Shown here piece after piece: positions 7,864-16,575 of a DNA stretch of 52,588 bases. A model generated the notes under the pieces. That model was not told where the DNA came from. It searched no databases and saw nothing but the letters and a program-made list of their open reading frames with translations. Position numbers and translations under genes: made by a program. Positions within the stretch are counted from its first letter, which is position 1. The number at the start of each line of letters is the position of its first letter. This DNA is from an uncultured Lachnospiraceae bacterium (lineage in GTDB: Bacteria; Bacillota; Clostridia; Lachnospirales; Lachnospiraceae), in assembly GCA_910587895.1 (NCBI GenBank), contig CAJUOE010000183.1, positions 1 to 52,588 on the forward strand, given 5' to 3'.

Positions 7864-9042
7864 ATGAAGAAAAAAATGGCAGTATTATTGGCTGTAGTAT
7901 GTGCAATTTCTCTGATTAGCGGCTGCGGCGAGAAAAAAGATAACAGCGAAGGAACAGAAAACACCAGTGAAGGGACTGATAGCGCCGACGCCTCTGGTGG
8001 TCAGGAAGGTGCAATATCATATGATGTAGAGGAATGTGTGAAACTTGGAGATTACATGGGAATTAAGGTTTCGCTTGGCAGTTATGAGGTTACGGATGAA
8101 AGCGTCAAAAGTACGATTGAGAGCACGTTGGCGTCCTATCCGTCCTACGAGGATACGGACAAGACCACGGTAGAGGAGGGCGACGTTGTCAATATTGACT
8201 ATGAAGGCCTCAAGGACGGCGTGGCATTTGAAGGTGGAACGGCGCAGGGCTCGAATCTGGAGATTGGCTCCAACAGCTTTATTGACGGATTTGAAGACGG
8301 GCTGATTGGCAAGAAGGTCGGCGAGGACGTGAAACTGGATCTGACATTCCCGGAAGATTATGGCAATGCAGAACTGGCAGGACAGGCAGTCGTGTTTAAT
8401 GTTAAGATTAACAAGATTGTCAATGAAGTGTATATGACGTATGACACTGTGACGGATGAATTTGTGGCGAGTAATTTTGTCAATGATGGTTATAAGACCG
8501 TCAATGAGATGATTGAAGGAACCAGAAAGCAGCTGGAGAGCAACAACGAGACGAATAAGCAGACGGATACTGAGAACGCGATTTTTGAAGAGCTTCACAA
8601 GAGCTGTACGGTGACAATGCCGGACGGCCTGCTGGATCAGCGGATTCAGGAGTATAAGGATCAGTATGTGCAGAATTTAAAGAGCAGTTACAATATGGAG
8701 CTGGCAGATTACCTGGGCAGCATGGGCATGACCGAGGAGCAGTTCAATGACCAGGTGCAACAGTATATTCAGGAGAGCCTGACGAACCAGCTTATCCTGG
8801 AGGCTATTGCGAAGAAAGAGAAGATTGAGGCGGACGAGGAAGGATATACTGCTTATATGAAAGATGTGGTGGCAGATTTCGGATATGAGAACGAAGACGC
8901 ATTGATTAAGCAGTATGGTGAAGATTATGTCAAAAATGCATACATCAGCGATAAGACATTGAATTATCTCATCGAGAATGCTAAGATTACCTATGACAGC
9001 AACAATGCAGCTGGAACGGATGTAGATAGCGCTGTGGAGTAA
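7864..9042 (+). CDS. Trigger-factor-like FKBP peptidyl-prolyl isomerase lipoprotein
   Basis: A 392-aa exported foldase. It begins with a lysine-rich signal and a lipobox, LISGC, giving lipidation at Cys21, then a Ser/Glu/Asp-rich linker to about residue 55. The middle contains the trigger-factor FKBP domain (GDVVNIDYEGLKDGVAFEGG, then ELAGQAVVFNVKI), and the rest is the helical trigger-factor C-terminal chaperone arm. The N-terminal ribosome-binding domain of cytosolic trigger factor is absent. It therefore probably folds proteins outside the membrane rather than at the ribosome. asnS follows after 18 bases behind its own AAGGAGAGAGG, so the two are likely co-transcribed, although their functions look unrelated. 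Confidence 0.85.
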   Translation: MKKKMAVLLAVVCAISLISGCGEKKDNSEGTENTSEGTDSADASGGQEGAISYDVEECVKLGDYMGIKVSLGSYEVTDESVKSTIESTLASYPSYEDTDKTTVEEGDVVNIDYEGLKDGVAFEGGTAQGSNLEIGSNSFIDGFEDGLIGKKVGEDVKLDLTFPEDYGNAELAGQAVVFNVKINKIVNEVYMTYDTVTDEFVASNFVNDGYKTVNEMIEGTRKQLESNNETNKQTDTENAIFEELHKSCTVTMPDGLLDQRIQEYKDQYVQNLKSSYNMELADYLGSMGMTEEQFNDQVQQYIQESLTNQLILEAIAKKEKIEADEEGYTAYMKDVVADFGYENEDALIKQYGEDYVKNAYISDKTLNYLIENAKITYDSNNAAGTDVDSAVE

Positions 9043-9060
9043 AAGATAAGGAGAGAGGTT

Positions 9061-10452
9061 ATGGAATTGACAAATATCAGAGATCTATATCGCAAAAAAG
9101 AAGAGTATCTTGATAAGGAAGTGAGCGTTGGCGGATGGGTGAGGAGCATCCGCGGTTCTAAAAATTTTGGATTTATTGTGGTAAATGACGGAACATTTTT
9201 TGAACCGCTGCAGGTGGTATACCATGATAAATTACCTAATTTTGCCGAGGTGGATAAGCTCAATGTGGGAGCAGCCATTATCGTGACCGGGAAACTGGTG
9301 GCGACGCCTCAGGCAAAGCAGCCCTTTGAAATCCAGGCGGACGAGGTTGTGATTGAAGGGAAATCGATGCCGGATTATCCCTTGCAGAAGAAACGGCACA
9401 GCTTTGAATATCTGCGGACGATTTCACATCTGCGTCCGCGTACCAATACGTTTGAGGCAGTATTCCGTGTGCGTTCCCTGATTGCCTATGCCATTCATAA
9501 ATTTTTCCAGGAAAGGGATTTTGTCTATGTACACACGCCGATTATTACCGGCAGTGACTGCGAGGGCGCTGGGGAGATGTTTCAGGTGACGACGCTCGAT
9601 TTGAACAATATTCCAAAGGATGAGGACGGCGCGGTGGACTTTTCACAGGATTTCTTTAACAAGCCCACCAACCTGACGGTGAGCGGACAGTTGAACGGCG
9701 AGACGTACGCGATGGCGTTTAAGAATATTTATACGTTCGGCCCGACTTTCCGCGCTGAGAATTCCAATACCACCAGACATGCGGCGGAATTCTGGATGAT
9801 TGAACCGGAGATTGCGTTTGCGGATTTGAAGGATGACATGATGCTGGCGGAGGGCATGTTGAAATATATCATCAATTACGTGCTGGAACATGCGCCGGAG
9901 GAGATGCAGTTTTTCAATAATTTTGTGGACAAAGGACTTTTGGAGAGGCTTAAAGGTGTGGCAGAATCTGATTTTGCGCATGTGACTTATACCGAGGCAA
10001 TTGATATCCTTCAGAAGAATAACGATAAGTTTGAATACAAGGTGTCCTGGGGGGCGGATTTGCAGACGGAGCATGAGCGCTATCTGACTGAGGAAGTGTT
10101 TAAGCGTCCGGTGTTTGTAACAGATTATCCGAAGGAAATCAAAGCATTTTATATGAAGCTGAACCCGGATGGAAAGACCGTTGCTGCGGTAGACTGTCTG
10201 GTGCCGGGGATCGGCGAGATTATCGGGGGCAGCCAGAGGGAGGATGATTACGACAAGCTGTGCCAGAGGATGGAGGAACTGGGGCTGAACAAAGAGGATT
10301 ATGATTTCTATCTTGATTTGCGTAAATACGGCACGGCAAGACATGCCGGTTTTGGGCTTGGCTTTGAGCGGTGCGTGATGTATCTGACCGGAATGACAAA
10401 CATCCGTGATGTGGTTCCATTCCCGAGAACGGTCAACAATTGTGAATTATAA
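9061..10452 (+). CDS. asnS: Asparaginyl-tRNA synthetase
   Basis: A 463-aa class IIb aminoacyl-tRNA synthetase that charges tRNA-Asn. The N-terminal OB fold for anticodon binding is seen (VSVGGWVRSIRGSKNFGFI). Class II motif 1 lies near FFQERDFVYVHTPIIT, motif 2 is FRAENSNTTRHAAEFWMIE, and motif 3 is GFGLGFERCVMYLTG followed by IRDVVPFPRT. The FRAENSNTTRH sequence is characteristic of AsnRS rather than AspRS or LysRS. The length is normal. No T-box leader is present upstream because the gene sits directly behind the lipoprotein gene. A hairpin at 10459-10502 follows the stop. Confidence 0.95.
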   Translation: MELTNIRDLYRKKEEYLDKEVSVGGWVRSIRGSKNFGFIVVNDGTFFEPLQVVYHDKLPNFAEVDKLNVGAAIIVTGKLVATPQAKQPFEIQADEVVIEGKSMPDYPLQKKRHSFEYLRTISHLRPRTNTFEAVFRVRSLIAYAIHKFFQERDFVYVHTPIITGSDCEGAGEMFQVTTLDLNNIPKDEDGAVDFSQDFFNKPTNLTVSGQLNGETYAMAFKNIYTFGPTFRAENSNTTRHAAEFWMIEPEIAFADLKDDMMLAEGMLKYIINYVLEHAPEEMQFFNNFVDKGLLERLKGVAESDFAHVTYTEAIDILQKNNDKFEYKVSWGADLQTEHERYLTEEVFKRPVFVTDYPKEIKAFYMKLNPDGKTVAAVDCLVPGIGEIIGGSQREDDYDKLCQRMEELGLNKEDYDFYLDLRKYGTARHAGFGLGFERCVMYLTGMTNIRDVVPFPRTVNNCEL

Positions 10453-10458
10453 TAACGA

Positions 10459-10502
10459 AGGCGTCGGAACCGGACGGAAGAAAATGTCCCGCTCCGGCGT
10501 CT
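10459..10502. terminator. Hairpin terminator between asnS and the DHH gene
   Basis: AGGCGTCGGA (10459-10468) pairs with TCCGGCGTCT (10493-10502) using two G-T wobbles, with further partial pairing inside. It overlaps the last codon of the convergent DHH gene and may serve both strands. The T-tract is weak on the plus side. Confidence 0.45.
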
Positions 10503-11487
10503 ATTTTGTTGCGGACTGGCGTTCCATATCGGTAATGACTTCCATGAAAGAGTCCTGGATGGTGGTGTGGATGTCCTCGCCCAGCAAGGGCAGGTTGCCG
10601 GATGGGATCATGCCGCCCGCCATGGAAGGATGTCCGCCGCCATCGCCGTATGGATGCAGCACACGGGAGACAAGGTTGCCGGCATGTATGCCCTTTACCT
10701 CACTGCGGATGGAAAAACGTATGCCGTCTGTCTGCAATGCATAGATGACAGCGACGTCCACAACGTCCAGGGAAAGAATGAAATCTGAGATAATGGCAAT
10801 CAATGCGGGCGCACAGTTGAACGGGATATAGGCAAAGCCTGTCCGGTCAAAAATCTGTATATTCTGTATGGCGGCTCCATATGCCTGGAGGTCGTCAAAT
10901 TCCATGGTATTGTGGTACATTCCCGAGACCAGGTTCCAATCGGCATGTTCAAACAGGTAAGAGAACATTTCCGTATCTAAAGCAGTGCATCCGCGGGTAA
11001 AATCAGCCGTGTCCATTTTGATGCCGTAGGCGAGCGCAGCCGCGCACTTTGGCTCAATGGGCGTGCCTGTGCTCTGGAAATAAGAAGCGATAAGACAGGC
11101 GCAGGAGCCTACCGGGCGTATGTCCTGATAGAGGTACTGGTAGGGAAAGAAGATGGGATGATGGTCAATGCATGCCACCTCATCTCCGATTAAATCCGTG
11201 ACATTGCTGTTTTTTTTCTGTGAATCCACGAGTACGATATAATCATTTTCCGTCATATCCGGGACGTCGTTTTTGGAATACATTATGATGTCAAAACTTT
11301 CCAGCATTTTTTTCACGCTTAAGCGGTCAATTTTTCCATCGTAGCAAAGCGTGGAGGGGATTCCATGGCATGACAGGAAATTCTGAAGGCCGAAAGCGCT
11401 GGCAATGGCGTCCGGGTCGGGAAAATTGTGTGTCTGTATATAAACGGTATGGTTTTTTAATGTTTCAACTAATGATAAAGGGTTCAT
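10501..11487 (-). CDS. DHH/DHHA1 phosphoesterase (NrnA-like nanoRNase / pAp phosphatase type)
   Basis: A 328-aa DHH phosphoesterase. The start at 11487 (MNPLSLVETLK) follows AGGAAAGAGAG; an upstream start would add 28 poorly conserved residues. Motif I appears as HNFPDPDAIASAFGLQ near residue 20, a LVDSQ aspartate near 95, the name-giving DHHP near 115, and the DHHA1 glycine loop GDGGGHPSMAGGM near the C terminus. Proteins of this build degrade short oligonucleotides (nanoRNA) and 3'-phosphoadenosine phosphate. It is divergent from the RecJ-like gene, another DHH enzyme, so two relatives share one intergenic region. Whether it acts on nanoRNA, pAp or cyclic dinucleotide products is not resolved. 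Confidence 0.8.
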   Translation of the reverse strand: MNPLSLVETLKNHTVYIQTHNFPDPDAIASAFGLQNFLSCHGIPSTLCYDGKIDRLSVKKMLESFDIIMYSKNDVPDMTENDYIVLVDSQKKNSNVTDLIGDEVACIDHHPIFFPYQYLYQDIRPVGSCACLIASYFQSTGTPIEPKCAAALAYGIKMDTADFTRGCTALDTEMFSYLFEHADWNLVSGMYHNTMEFDDLQAYGAAIQNIQIFDRTGFAYIPFNCAPALIAIISDFILSLDVVDVAVIYALQTDGIRFSIRSEVKGIHAGNLVSRVLHPYGDGGGHPSMAGGMIPSGNLPLLGEDIHTTIQDSFMEVITDMERQSATK

Positions 11488-11555
11488 GGTTCGCAAACTC
11501 TCTTTCCTGAAATTTATATGTGCGTTCATCACTAACGGCATTTTAGCATAATTTC

Positions 11556-11584
11556 TTGAAAAAGTCATCATATTTTGCTATGAT
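11556..11584 (+). promoter_or_regulatory. Sigma-A promoter of the RecJ-like gene
   Basis: TTGAAA at 11556-11561 and TATGAT at 11579-11584 are exactly 17 bp apart. The ribosome site AGGGAGGGA begins about seven bases after the minus-10, so the leader must be very short (about 15 bases). Confidence 0.75.
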
Positions 11585-11605
11585 GCTTTCAGGGAGGGAC
11601 GAAAG

Positions 11606-13366
11606 GTGCAGAAGAAATGGGTAATCGCTGCCAAACGGGCGGATTTTACGGGTATAGCCAAACGGTTTGGCATTGACCAGGTAACCGCCAGAATCATCCG
11701 TAACCGTGAGGTTGTGGGGGATGAGGACATAGACAGATACCTTCACGGCACGAAGGAAGATTTGCACGATCCTGCGCAGATGAAGGATATCAAAGCGGCA
11801 GCGGAATTGTTACAGCAGAAGATAAAAGAAAAGAAAAGAATTCGGATATTGGGTGATTACGATATTGATGGTATACAGTCGGTTTACCTTCTGTATTCCG
11901 CCCTGAGCCGCTGCAAGGCAAATGTGGATTATGTGATTCCGGACAGAATTGCGGACGGTTACGGCGTGAATGAACGGCTGGTTCGACAGGCAAAAGGGGA
12001 TGGAATGGATACGCTGTTGACCTGTGACAATGGAATTGCGGCATATCAGGAGATTGCTCTGGCAAAAGAGCTTGGCATGACAGTCATTATCACAGATCAC
12101 CATGAGGTGCCCTATGAGGAGGAAGCCGGCAAAAGAATTTACCGGGTACCGCCGGCAGACGCCGTGGTAAACCCCAAACAGCCGGATTGTCCCTATCCGT
12201 TTAAAAAACTTTGCGGAGCGGCGGTTGCTTTTAAGCTGATACAGGTTCTATACCGGAATCTGGGATTTCCTGCAGAGGATGCGTTTGTTTATCTGGAAAA
12301 TGTGGCGTTTGCCACGGTTGGCGACGTAATGGATTTGCAGGGGGAGAACCGGATTCTGGTAAAGGAAGGGCTCAAAGCCCTGAACCACACAAAGAATTAT
12401 GGAATGCGTGCGCTGGCGGCCAGGAATCAGATTCCACCGGGCACGATAAAGGCGTATCATATTGGATTTGTGCTCGGGCCCTGCCTGAATGCCAGCGGGC
12501 GCCTGGATACGGCAAAGCGTGCGCTTGAAATGCTGCTGGCAGAAGACGAGCAGCGGGCAGCGGAATATGCAGGCGACCTTTACGACCTGAATGCCAGCCG
12601 CAAAGAGCTGACAGAGCAGGGCGTGCAGCAGGCAACCTGGCTGGTGGAGCAGATGGAGGAAACGGATAAGGTACTGGTTCTCTATCTGCCGGATTGCCAT
12701 GAAAGCCTTGCAGGGATTATTGCGGGGCGGATTCGCGAGAAATATAACCGTCCGGTGTTCGTGCTGACAGACAGCGAGGACGGCGTGAAAGGCTCCGGGC
12801 GTTCCATTGAAGAATATTCCATGTATGAGGAAATGACAAAGTGTCGGGAACTGTTTACCAAATACGGCGGACATCCGATGGCAGCGGGGTTGTCGCTGCC
12901 GCAGGAGCATGTGGAAACGTTTCGCCGGGCGCTAAATGAAAATACTTCATTGACAGAGGAGGATTTGCGGGGGAAAATTGTCATAGACGTCCCCATGCCG
13001 CTTGCCTACATATCCAAAGAGCTGATTGAGGAATTGAATATCCTTGAGCCTTTTGGAAAGTCTAACGAGAAACCGGTGTTTGCCGATAAGGAGATAGAGA
13101 TTTTGTCCATGCGGATTCTGGGAAAGAACCGGAATGTATGTAAAATGCAGGTGAAGGGTGCAGGTTCGCAGGTTATTCCGGCAGTTTATTTTGGAGAGAC
13201 GGAGGTTTTTCTGGATTTCCTGGAAGAGAAGTATGGAAAACATGCGCTTATGCAGGCGATGGAAGGTGAGCGCAGCGGGATAACCGTTTCTTTTGTATAT
13301 TATCCGGAAATTAATTCGTACAATGGAAGAGAAAATATTCAGATTGTTGTGAAAAATTATTGCTGA
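11606..13366 (+). CDS. RecJ-like single-strand-specific exonuclease (DHH family)
   Basis: A 586-aa DHH-DHHA1 protein with an OB-fold-like C terminus. Catalytic signatures are GDYDIDGIQSVYLL near residue 85, LLTCDNGI near 135, ITDHHEVP near 163 and VNPKQPDCPYPFKKLCGA near 190. GPCLNASGRLDTAKRA and GGHPMAAGLSLP belong to the RecJ core and DHHA1 parts. RecJ digests single-stranded DNA 5' to 3' in recombination and repair. The first motif (DIDGIQS) differs from the common DADGVTST type, so it may be a RecJ paralogue rather than the main RecJ. It starts at a GTG behind AGGGAGGGA. A soluble MCP-like gene follows after 34 bases. Confidence 0.85.
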   Translation: MQKKWVIAAKRADFTGIAKRFGIDQVTARIIRNREVVGDEDIDRYLHGTKEDLHDPAQMKDIKAAAELLQQKIKEKKRIRILGDYDIDGIQSVYLLYSALSRCKANVDYVIPDRIADGYGVNERLVRQAKGDGMDTLLTCDNGIAAYQEIALAKELGMTVIITDHHEVPYEEEAGKRIYRVPPADAVVNPKQPDCPYPFKKLCGAAVAFKLIQVLYRNLGFPAEDAFVYLENVAFATVGDVMDLQGENRILVKEGLKALNHTKNYGMRALAARNQIPPGTIKAYHIGFVLGPCLNASGRLDTAKRALEMLLAEDEQRAAEYAGDLYDLNASRKELTEQGVQQATWLVEQMEETDKVLVLYLPDCHESLAGIIAGRIREKYNRPVFVLTDSEDGVKGSGRSIEEYSMYEEMTKCRELFTKYGGHPMAAGLSLPQEHVETFRRALNENTSLTEEDLRGKIVIDVPMPLAYISKELIEELNILEPFGKSNEKPVFADKEIEILSMRILGKNRNVCKMQVKGAGSQVIPAVYFGETEVFLDFLEEKYGKHALMQAMEGERSGITVSFVYYPEINSYNGRENIQIVVKNYC

Positions 13367-13400
13367 CAATCGTTATAGTGAAATAAGAGAGGGAAAAGCC

Positions 13401-14315
13401 ATGTTTGGAATAGCAAATCGAAAACAGGAAATAAAAGAAAAGGAGCAGGAGCTTGCATCATGTCAGGCCGCGTTAGCGCAGACAGAGCATATGCTGGGCG
13501 AGATGAGCCTGATATGGATCAATGCGGAGCAGAAGATTTCAGAAATGGAACGGCAGCAGCGGGGGCTGGATCGCCAGCTGAAACAGGTGTTGTCCGCGGT
13601 TGGCGCCGTTTCCAGTGAATCTGAGAAACAGGGGGAGCGCAATCAAAAGTTATTGCAGCAGGTGGAAGAAATTGCCGGCAGGCAGGAGAAGCTTCGGACG
13701 GAGCAGCGGGAATCCTGGAGTGAGGCAGGGCAGGAGGACAAAGAGCCGATTGATTTGATGAAGGTTATCGCACCCATTACTGCGGAGTTGAGCCATGGAA
13801 TGGAAGAGATGCGTAACATGCTGGATGACGTGGTAGAGCTTGGAAAGCAAATGGGCGTGATTTCCCTGAACGCAGCCGTTGAGGCGGGCAGAATGGGGGA
13901 AGGCGGCAAGAAATTCGTGGAGGCAGCAGAGGAAGTTCGTGAATTATCCGGAAAGTACCAGCAGGCTACATCAACCCTGGCGCAGCAGATGCAGCTTGTA
14001 GGAATGAAGTGGCAGAAATCAAAGGGGGAGATTGAGAAAGCGGAGGAACGCGTGAAACAGCAGTATGCCGGATTGCTGAGTGCAAGAAAAGCATGTATGT
14101 TTGTCGGAGAAGAAATGTTAAAATTTCCGCTTGCAGAGCTTCAGGACGAAATGGAAAAAATATTTGAAGATGAAAAAATGAAGGCGTGCTGCGAGGATAT
14201 TTCAGAAAAAGCAGAGAAGGCGAATCAGGATTTCATGCAACAGAGAGAATCCTTTGATGAATTGCGCCAGACATCGCAGCAGGCGAAGACCATGATAAAA
14301 AATATACAGGGGTGA
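13401..14315 (+). CDS. Soluble MCP-like coiled-coil signalling protein
   Basis: A 304-aa protein with no membrane segment or signal peptide, almost entirely coiled coil rich in Glu, Gln and Lys. Residues about 152-187 are a divergent form of the MCP signalling hairpin (GVISLNAAVEAGRMGEGGKKF, then VEAAEEVRELSGKY), compared with the canonical LLALNASIEAARAGE. No sensor domain, PAS or zinc motif is obvious. It may be a cytosolic receptor, an MCP-like partner, or a structural coiled coil that has kept the fold. The ribosome site is GAGAGGG. The hydrolase gene begins five bases after its stop, so the pair is likely co-translated. Confidence 0.7.
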   Translation: MFGIANRKQEIKEKEQELASCQAALAQTEHMLGEMSLIWINAEQKISEMERQQRGLDRQLKQVLSAVGAVSSESEKQGERNQKLLQQVEEIAGRQEKLRTEQRESWSEAGQEDKEPIDLMKVIAPITAELSHGMEEMRNMLDDVVELGKQMGVISLNAAVEAGRMGEGGKKFVEAAEEVRELSGKYQQATSTLAQQMQLVGMKWQKSKGEIEKAEERVKQQYAGLLSARKACMFVGEEMLKFPLAELQDEMEKIFEDEKMKACCEDISEKAEKANQDFMQQRESFDELRQTSQQAKTMIKNIQG

Positions 14316-14319
14316 TGGA

Positions 14320-15279
14320 ATGAAGAAAAGCGTATTCGGATTTTTATCCGCAGATGGCAAGACGCAGATCCATGCGGTAAGGTGGGAGCCAAATCAGGGA
14401 AATATCCACGGTGTTTTACAAATCAGCCATGGTATGATAGAATATGTGGAACGCTACGAGGCGTTTGCAGCTTATTTGACAGAGAGAGGATTTCTGGTTG
14501 TCGGCAACGACCATCTCGGACATGGGGAGTCGGTGACTTCACAGGATTTGTGGGGCTATTTTGCGCCGGAGAATGGCAGTGATCTCGTAGTGGAGGATTT
14601 GCAGAAACTTCGTGTGAAAATTCAGTCGGAATATCCCAGGCTGCCTTATTTTATGCTGGGACATAGCATGGGCTCGTTTCTTCTGCGCAAGTATTTATCC
14701 CAATATGGAGAAGGGTTGTCCGGCGCCATAATTATGGGAACCGGCACACAGACGAGTAAAACGGTGATGATGGGCAAAGCGATCTGTAACATTGTCGCAT
14801 TGTTTCGCGGCTGGAATTACCGCAGCAAATTTGTGGATAAACAGGTATTTGCAGGGAACAATAAGAAATTTGCAGAAGAGGATTCCGGTTCCTGGCTGAC
14901 GAAAGATAAGGAGATCGCGGACGCCTATGCAAAAGATCCGCGCTGTTCGTTCCAGTTTACGCTCAATGGTTTTTACAATCTGTTTGATACCATACATTAC
15001 ATTAATAAGCCGAAGCATATTGACGCGATTCCGAAAAATCTTCCGTTGTTTTTCGTGTCCGGCGAGGATGATCCGGTGGGGAATTACGGCGCAGGCGTGA
15101 AGACGGCATATGAGACATACAAACGGGCGGGAATTACAGATATCGCAATAAAACTGTATCCCACAGACCGCCATGAAATTTTAAACGAGCTGGACAGGGA
15201 AACGGTTTATGAAGACATTTATAAATGGTTTCTTGATATCATAGAATCGAGGGAGGATGAAATGTGTAACAATTCGTAG
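14320..15279 (+). CDS. Alpha/beta hydrolase (monoacylglycerol lipase-like)
   Basis: A 319-aa serine hydrolase of the lysophospholipase/monoglyceride-lipase (Hydrolase_4) group. The nucleophile elbow is GHSMGSF near residue 115, the catalytic aspartate lies in VSGEDDPVGNYG near 250, and the histidine in DRHEILNELDRE near 284. The oxyanion region HGMIEYVERY and VGNDHLGHGES are typical of the group. No export signal is seen, so it should be cytosolic. It starts five bases after the MCP-like gene, using the ribosome site CAGGGGTGA that overlaps the previous stop. The natural substrate is unknown; glycerolipid or lysolipid esters fit the family. Confidence 0.85.
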   Translation: MKKSVFGFLSADGKTQIHAVRWEPNQGNIHGVLQISHGMIEYVERYEAFAAYLTERGFLVVGNDHLGHGESVTSQDLWGYFAPENGSDLVVEDLQKLRVKIQSEYPRLPYFMLGHSMGSFLLRKYLSQYGEGLSGAIIMGTGTQTSKTVMMGKAICNIVALFRGWNYRSKFVDKQVFAGNNKKFAEEDSGSWLTKDKEIADAYAKDPRCSFQFTLNGFYNLFDTIHYINKPKHIDAIPKNLPLFFVSGEDDPVGNYGAGVKTAYETYKRAGITDIAIKLYPTDRHEILNELDRETVYEDIYKWFLDIIESREDEMCNNS

Positions 15280-15347
15280 GCACATGGGCAGTCATTTTGC
15301 CCCAAAATCATCATATGGTACAGTATTGTACAGAAATGGAGGAAACT

Positions 15348-16535
15348 ATGAAAAAGAATGTGAAAAAGTGGGTGGCATTGCTGCTGGCGTGTATGGTAAT
15401 GGCGTTACCGACCGCTCATGCCGTAGCAGCGGAGCCGACGGAAGAGACAGGTCTGGATGAAACGGAACCGATGCAGCAGTCGGGTGCGGACGCAGCGTCG
15501 GATGGATCATCAGGACAGCTGCAACAGCCGGACGCTGCGGATGAGAGTGTACCGCAGGCGGAACCGGATGCAGCGTCAGATGAGACAGCGCCGCAGGCAG
15601 AGCCGGATGCAGCATCAGATGAGACAGCGCCGCAGGCAGAACCGGATGCAGCATTGGATGAGTCAGCGCCGCAGGCAGATCAGAGCGCAACGGATCTGGA
15701 TGCAGCCGGACAGGAAGGGGAAGTTACCGAGCCAATTACCAAGGAGGATAAGCCGTTTCTCGCACTGGGAGCGAATCTCACGGCAGAGCAGCAGGCGGTT
15801 GTACTGGGACTTCTGGGAATCAACCCGGCAGAACTTGCCGATTACGATGTGATTTACATCACCAACGAGGAAGAGCATCAATATCTGGGGAATTATGTAT
15901 CGGCGGATAAGATCGGTTCCCGTTCGCTTTCCTCGGTACTTATTGTAAAGAGGGAACAGGGACATGGAATCAATATTTCCACAAAGAATATCTCTTACTG
16001 CACGATTGGCATGTATAAGAATGCGCTGATTACGGCAGGAATTACGGATGCCGACATCATTGTGGCGGGACCTACGCCGATATCAGGAACGGCTGCTTTG
16101 GTGGGAGCTATGAAGGCATATTCCAGCATGACCGGAGAGGCGGTTACTGAGGAAAGTATGGATACGGCTCTGAACGAGCTGGTTCTTACCGGAGACTTGG
16201 CGGATGCAGTGGGCGATTCCGAGAAAGCGGAAGAATTGATTGCTTATCTGAAACAGGAGATGCTCAAAAGGGATTTGAGTGATGAGAATGATATTCGTGC
16301 GGCAATTAGCGAGGCGTGTGAGAAATTTGACGTTACCCTTTCTGAGGATGAGGTGAATCAGATTGTAAGCCTGCTTAAGAAGATTGGACAGCTGGATCTT
16401 GACATAGACTCGATTACGAAACAGGCGCAGGATCTGTACGATAAACTTTCCAACATTGACGCCGGAGGATTTTTCAGCAAGATTGCAGATTTCTTTGGCA
16501 AGATTGCAGATTTCTTTAAAGGCTTGTTTTCTTAA
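15348..16535 (+). CDS. Secreted DUF1002 protein
   Basis: A 395-aa exported protein of unknown function. The ATG at 15348 is chosen for its TGGAGGAA site and because it opens a clean signal peptide (KKNVKKW, hydrophobic core, cleavage after AHAVAA). Residues about 27-135 are an acidic, Gln/Pro-rich low-complexity linker containing three 13-aa repeats. The conserved DUF1002 part spans about residues 140-265 (LGLLGINPAELADYDVIYIT, SLSSVLIV, GPTPISGTAALVGAMKAY). The tail is helical and ends in a doubled KIADFF unit. Relatives are common and usually secreted in Clostridia. It stands alone between the hydrolase and a convergent membrane gene. Confidence 0.75.
   Translation: MKKNVKKWVALLLACMVMALPTAHAVAAEPTEETGLDETEPMQQSGADAASDGSSGQLQQPDAADESVPQAEPDAASDETAPQAEPDAASDETAPQAEPDAALDESAPQADQSATDLDAAGQEGEVTEPITKEDKPFLALGANLTAEQQAVVLGLLGINPAELADYDVIYITNEEEHQYLGNYVSADKIGSRSLSSVLIVKREQGHGINISTKNISYCTIGMYKNALITAGITDADIIVAGPTPISGTAALVGAMKAYSSMTGEAVTEESMDTALNELVLTGDLADAVGDSEKAEELIAYLKQEMLKRDLSDENDIRAAISEACEKFDVTLSEDEVNQIVSLLKKIGQLDLDIDSITKQAQDLYDKLSNIDAGGFFSKIADFFGKIADFFKGLFS
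15561..15677 (+). repeat. Three 39-bp in-frame tandem repeats
   Basis: Three successive 39-bp units encode 13-residue repeats (EPDAASDETAPQA, the third slightly changed) in the linker of the DUF1002 protein. A partial related unit precedes them. They are coding, not CRISPR. Copy number is likely to vary between strains. Confidence 0.9.
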
Positions 16536-16544
16536 AAAATATTG

Positions 16545-16575
16545 TCGGGTGTCAGAGTTAATCTTTGGCACCCGA
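16545..16575. terminator. Bidirectional terminator between DUF1002 and the membrane gene
   Basis: TCGGGTGTCA (16545-16554) pairs with TGGCACCCGA (16566-16575) with one wobble. A T-run follows on the minus strand (complement of 16535-16542) and a shorter one on the plus strand. The stop of the minus-strand gene lies in the loop. Confidence 0.7.

Noticed and set aside
9043..9060. T-box leader for asnS
   Set aside because: Only 18 bases separate asnS from the lipoprotein gene, and no specifier or T-box sequence is visible upstream of that gene.
15561..15677. CRISPR-like spacing of repeats
   Set aside because: The units are contiguous with no spacers and lie in frame in a secreted protein gene.
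15457..15852. Arg/Met-rich 131-codon frame inside the DUF1002 gene
   Set aside because: It is the shifted reading of the 39-bp coding repeats; the composition is an artefact.
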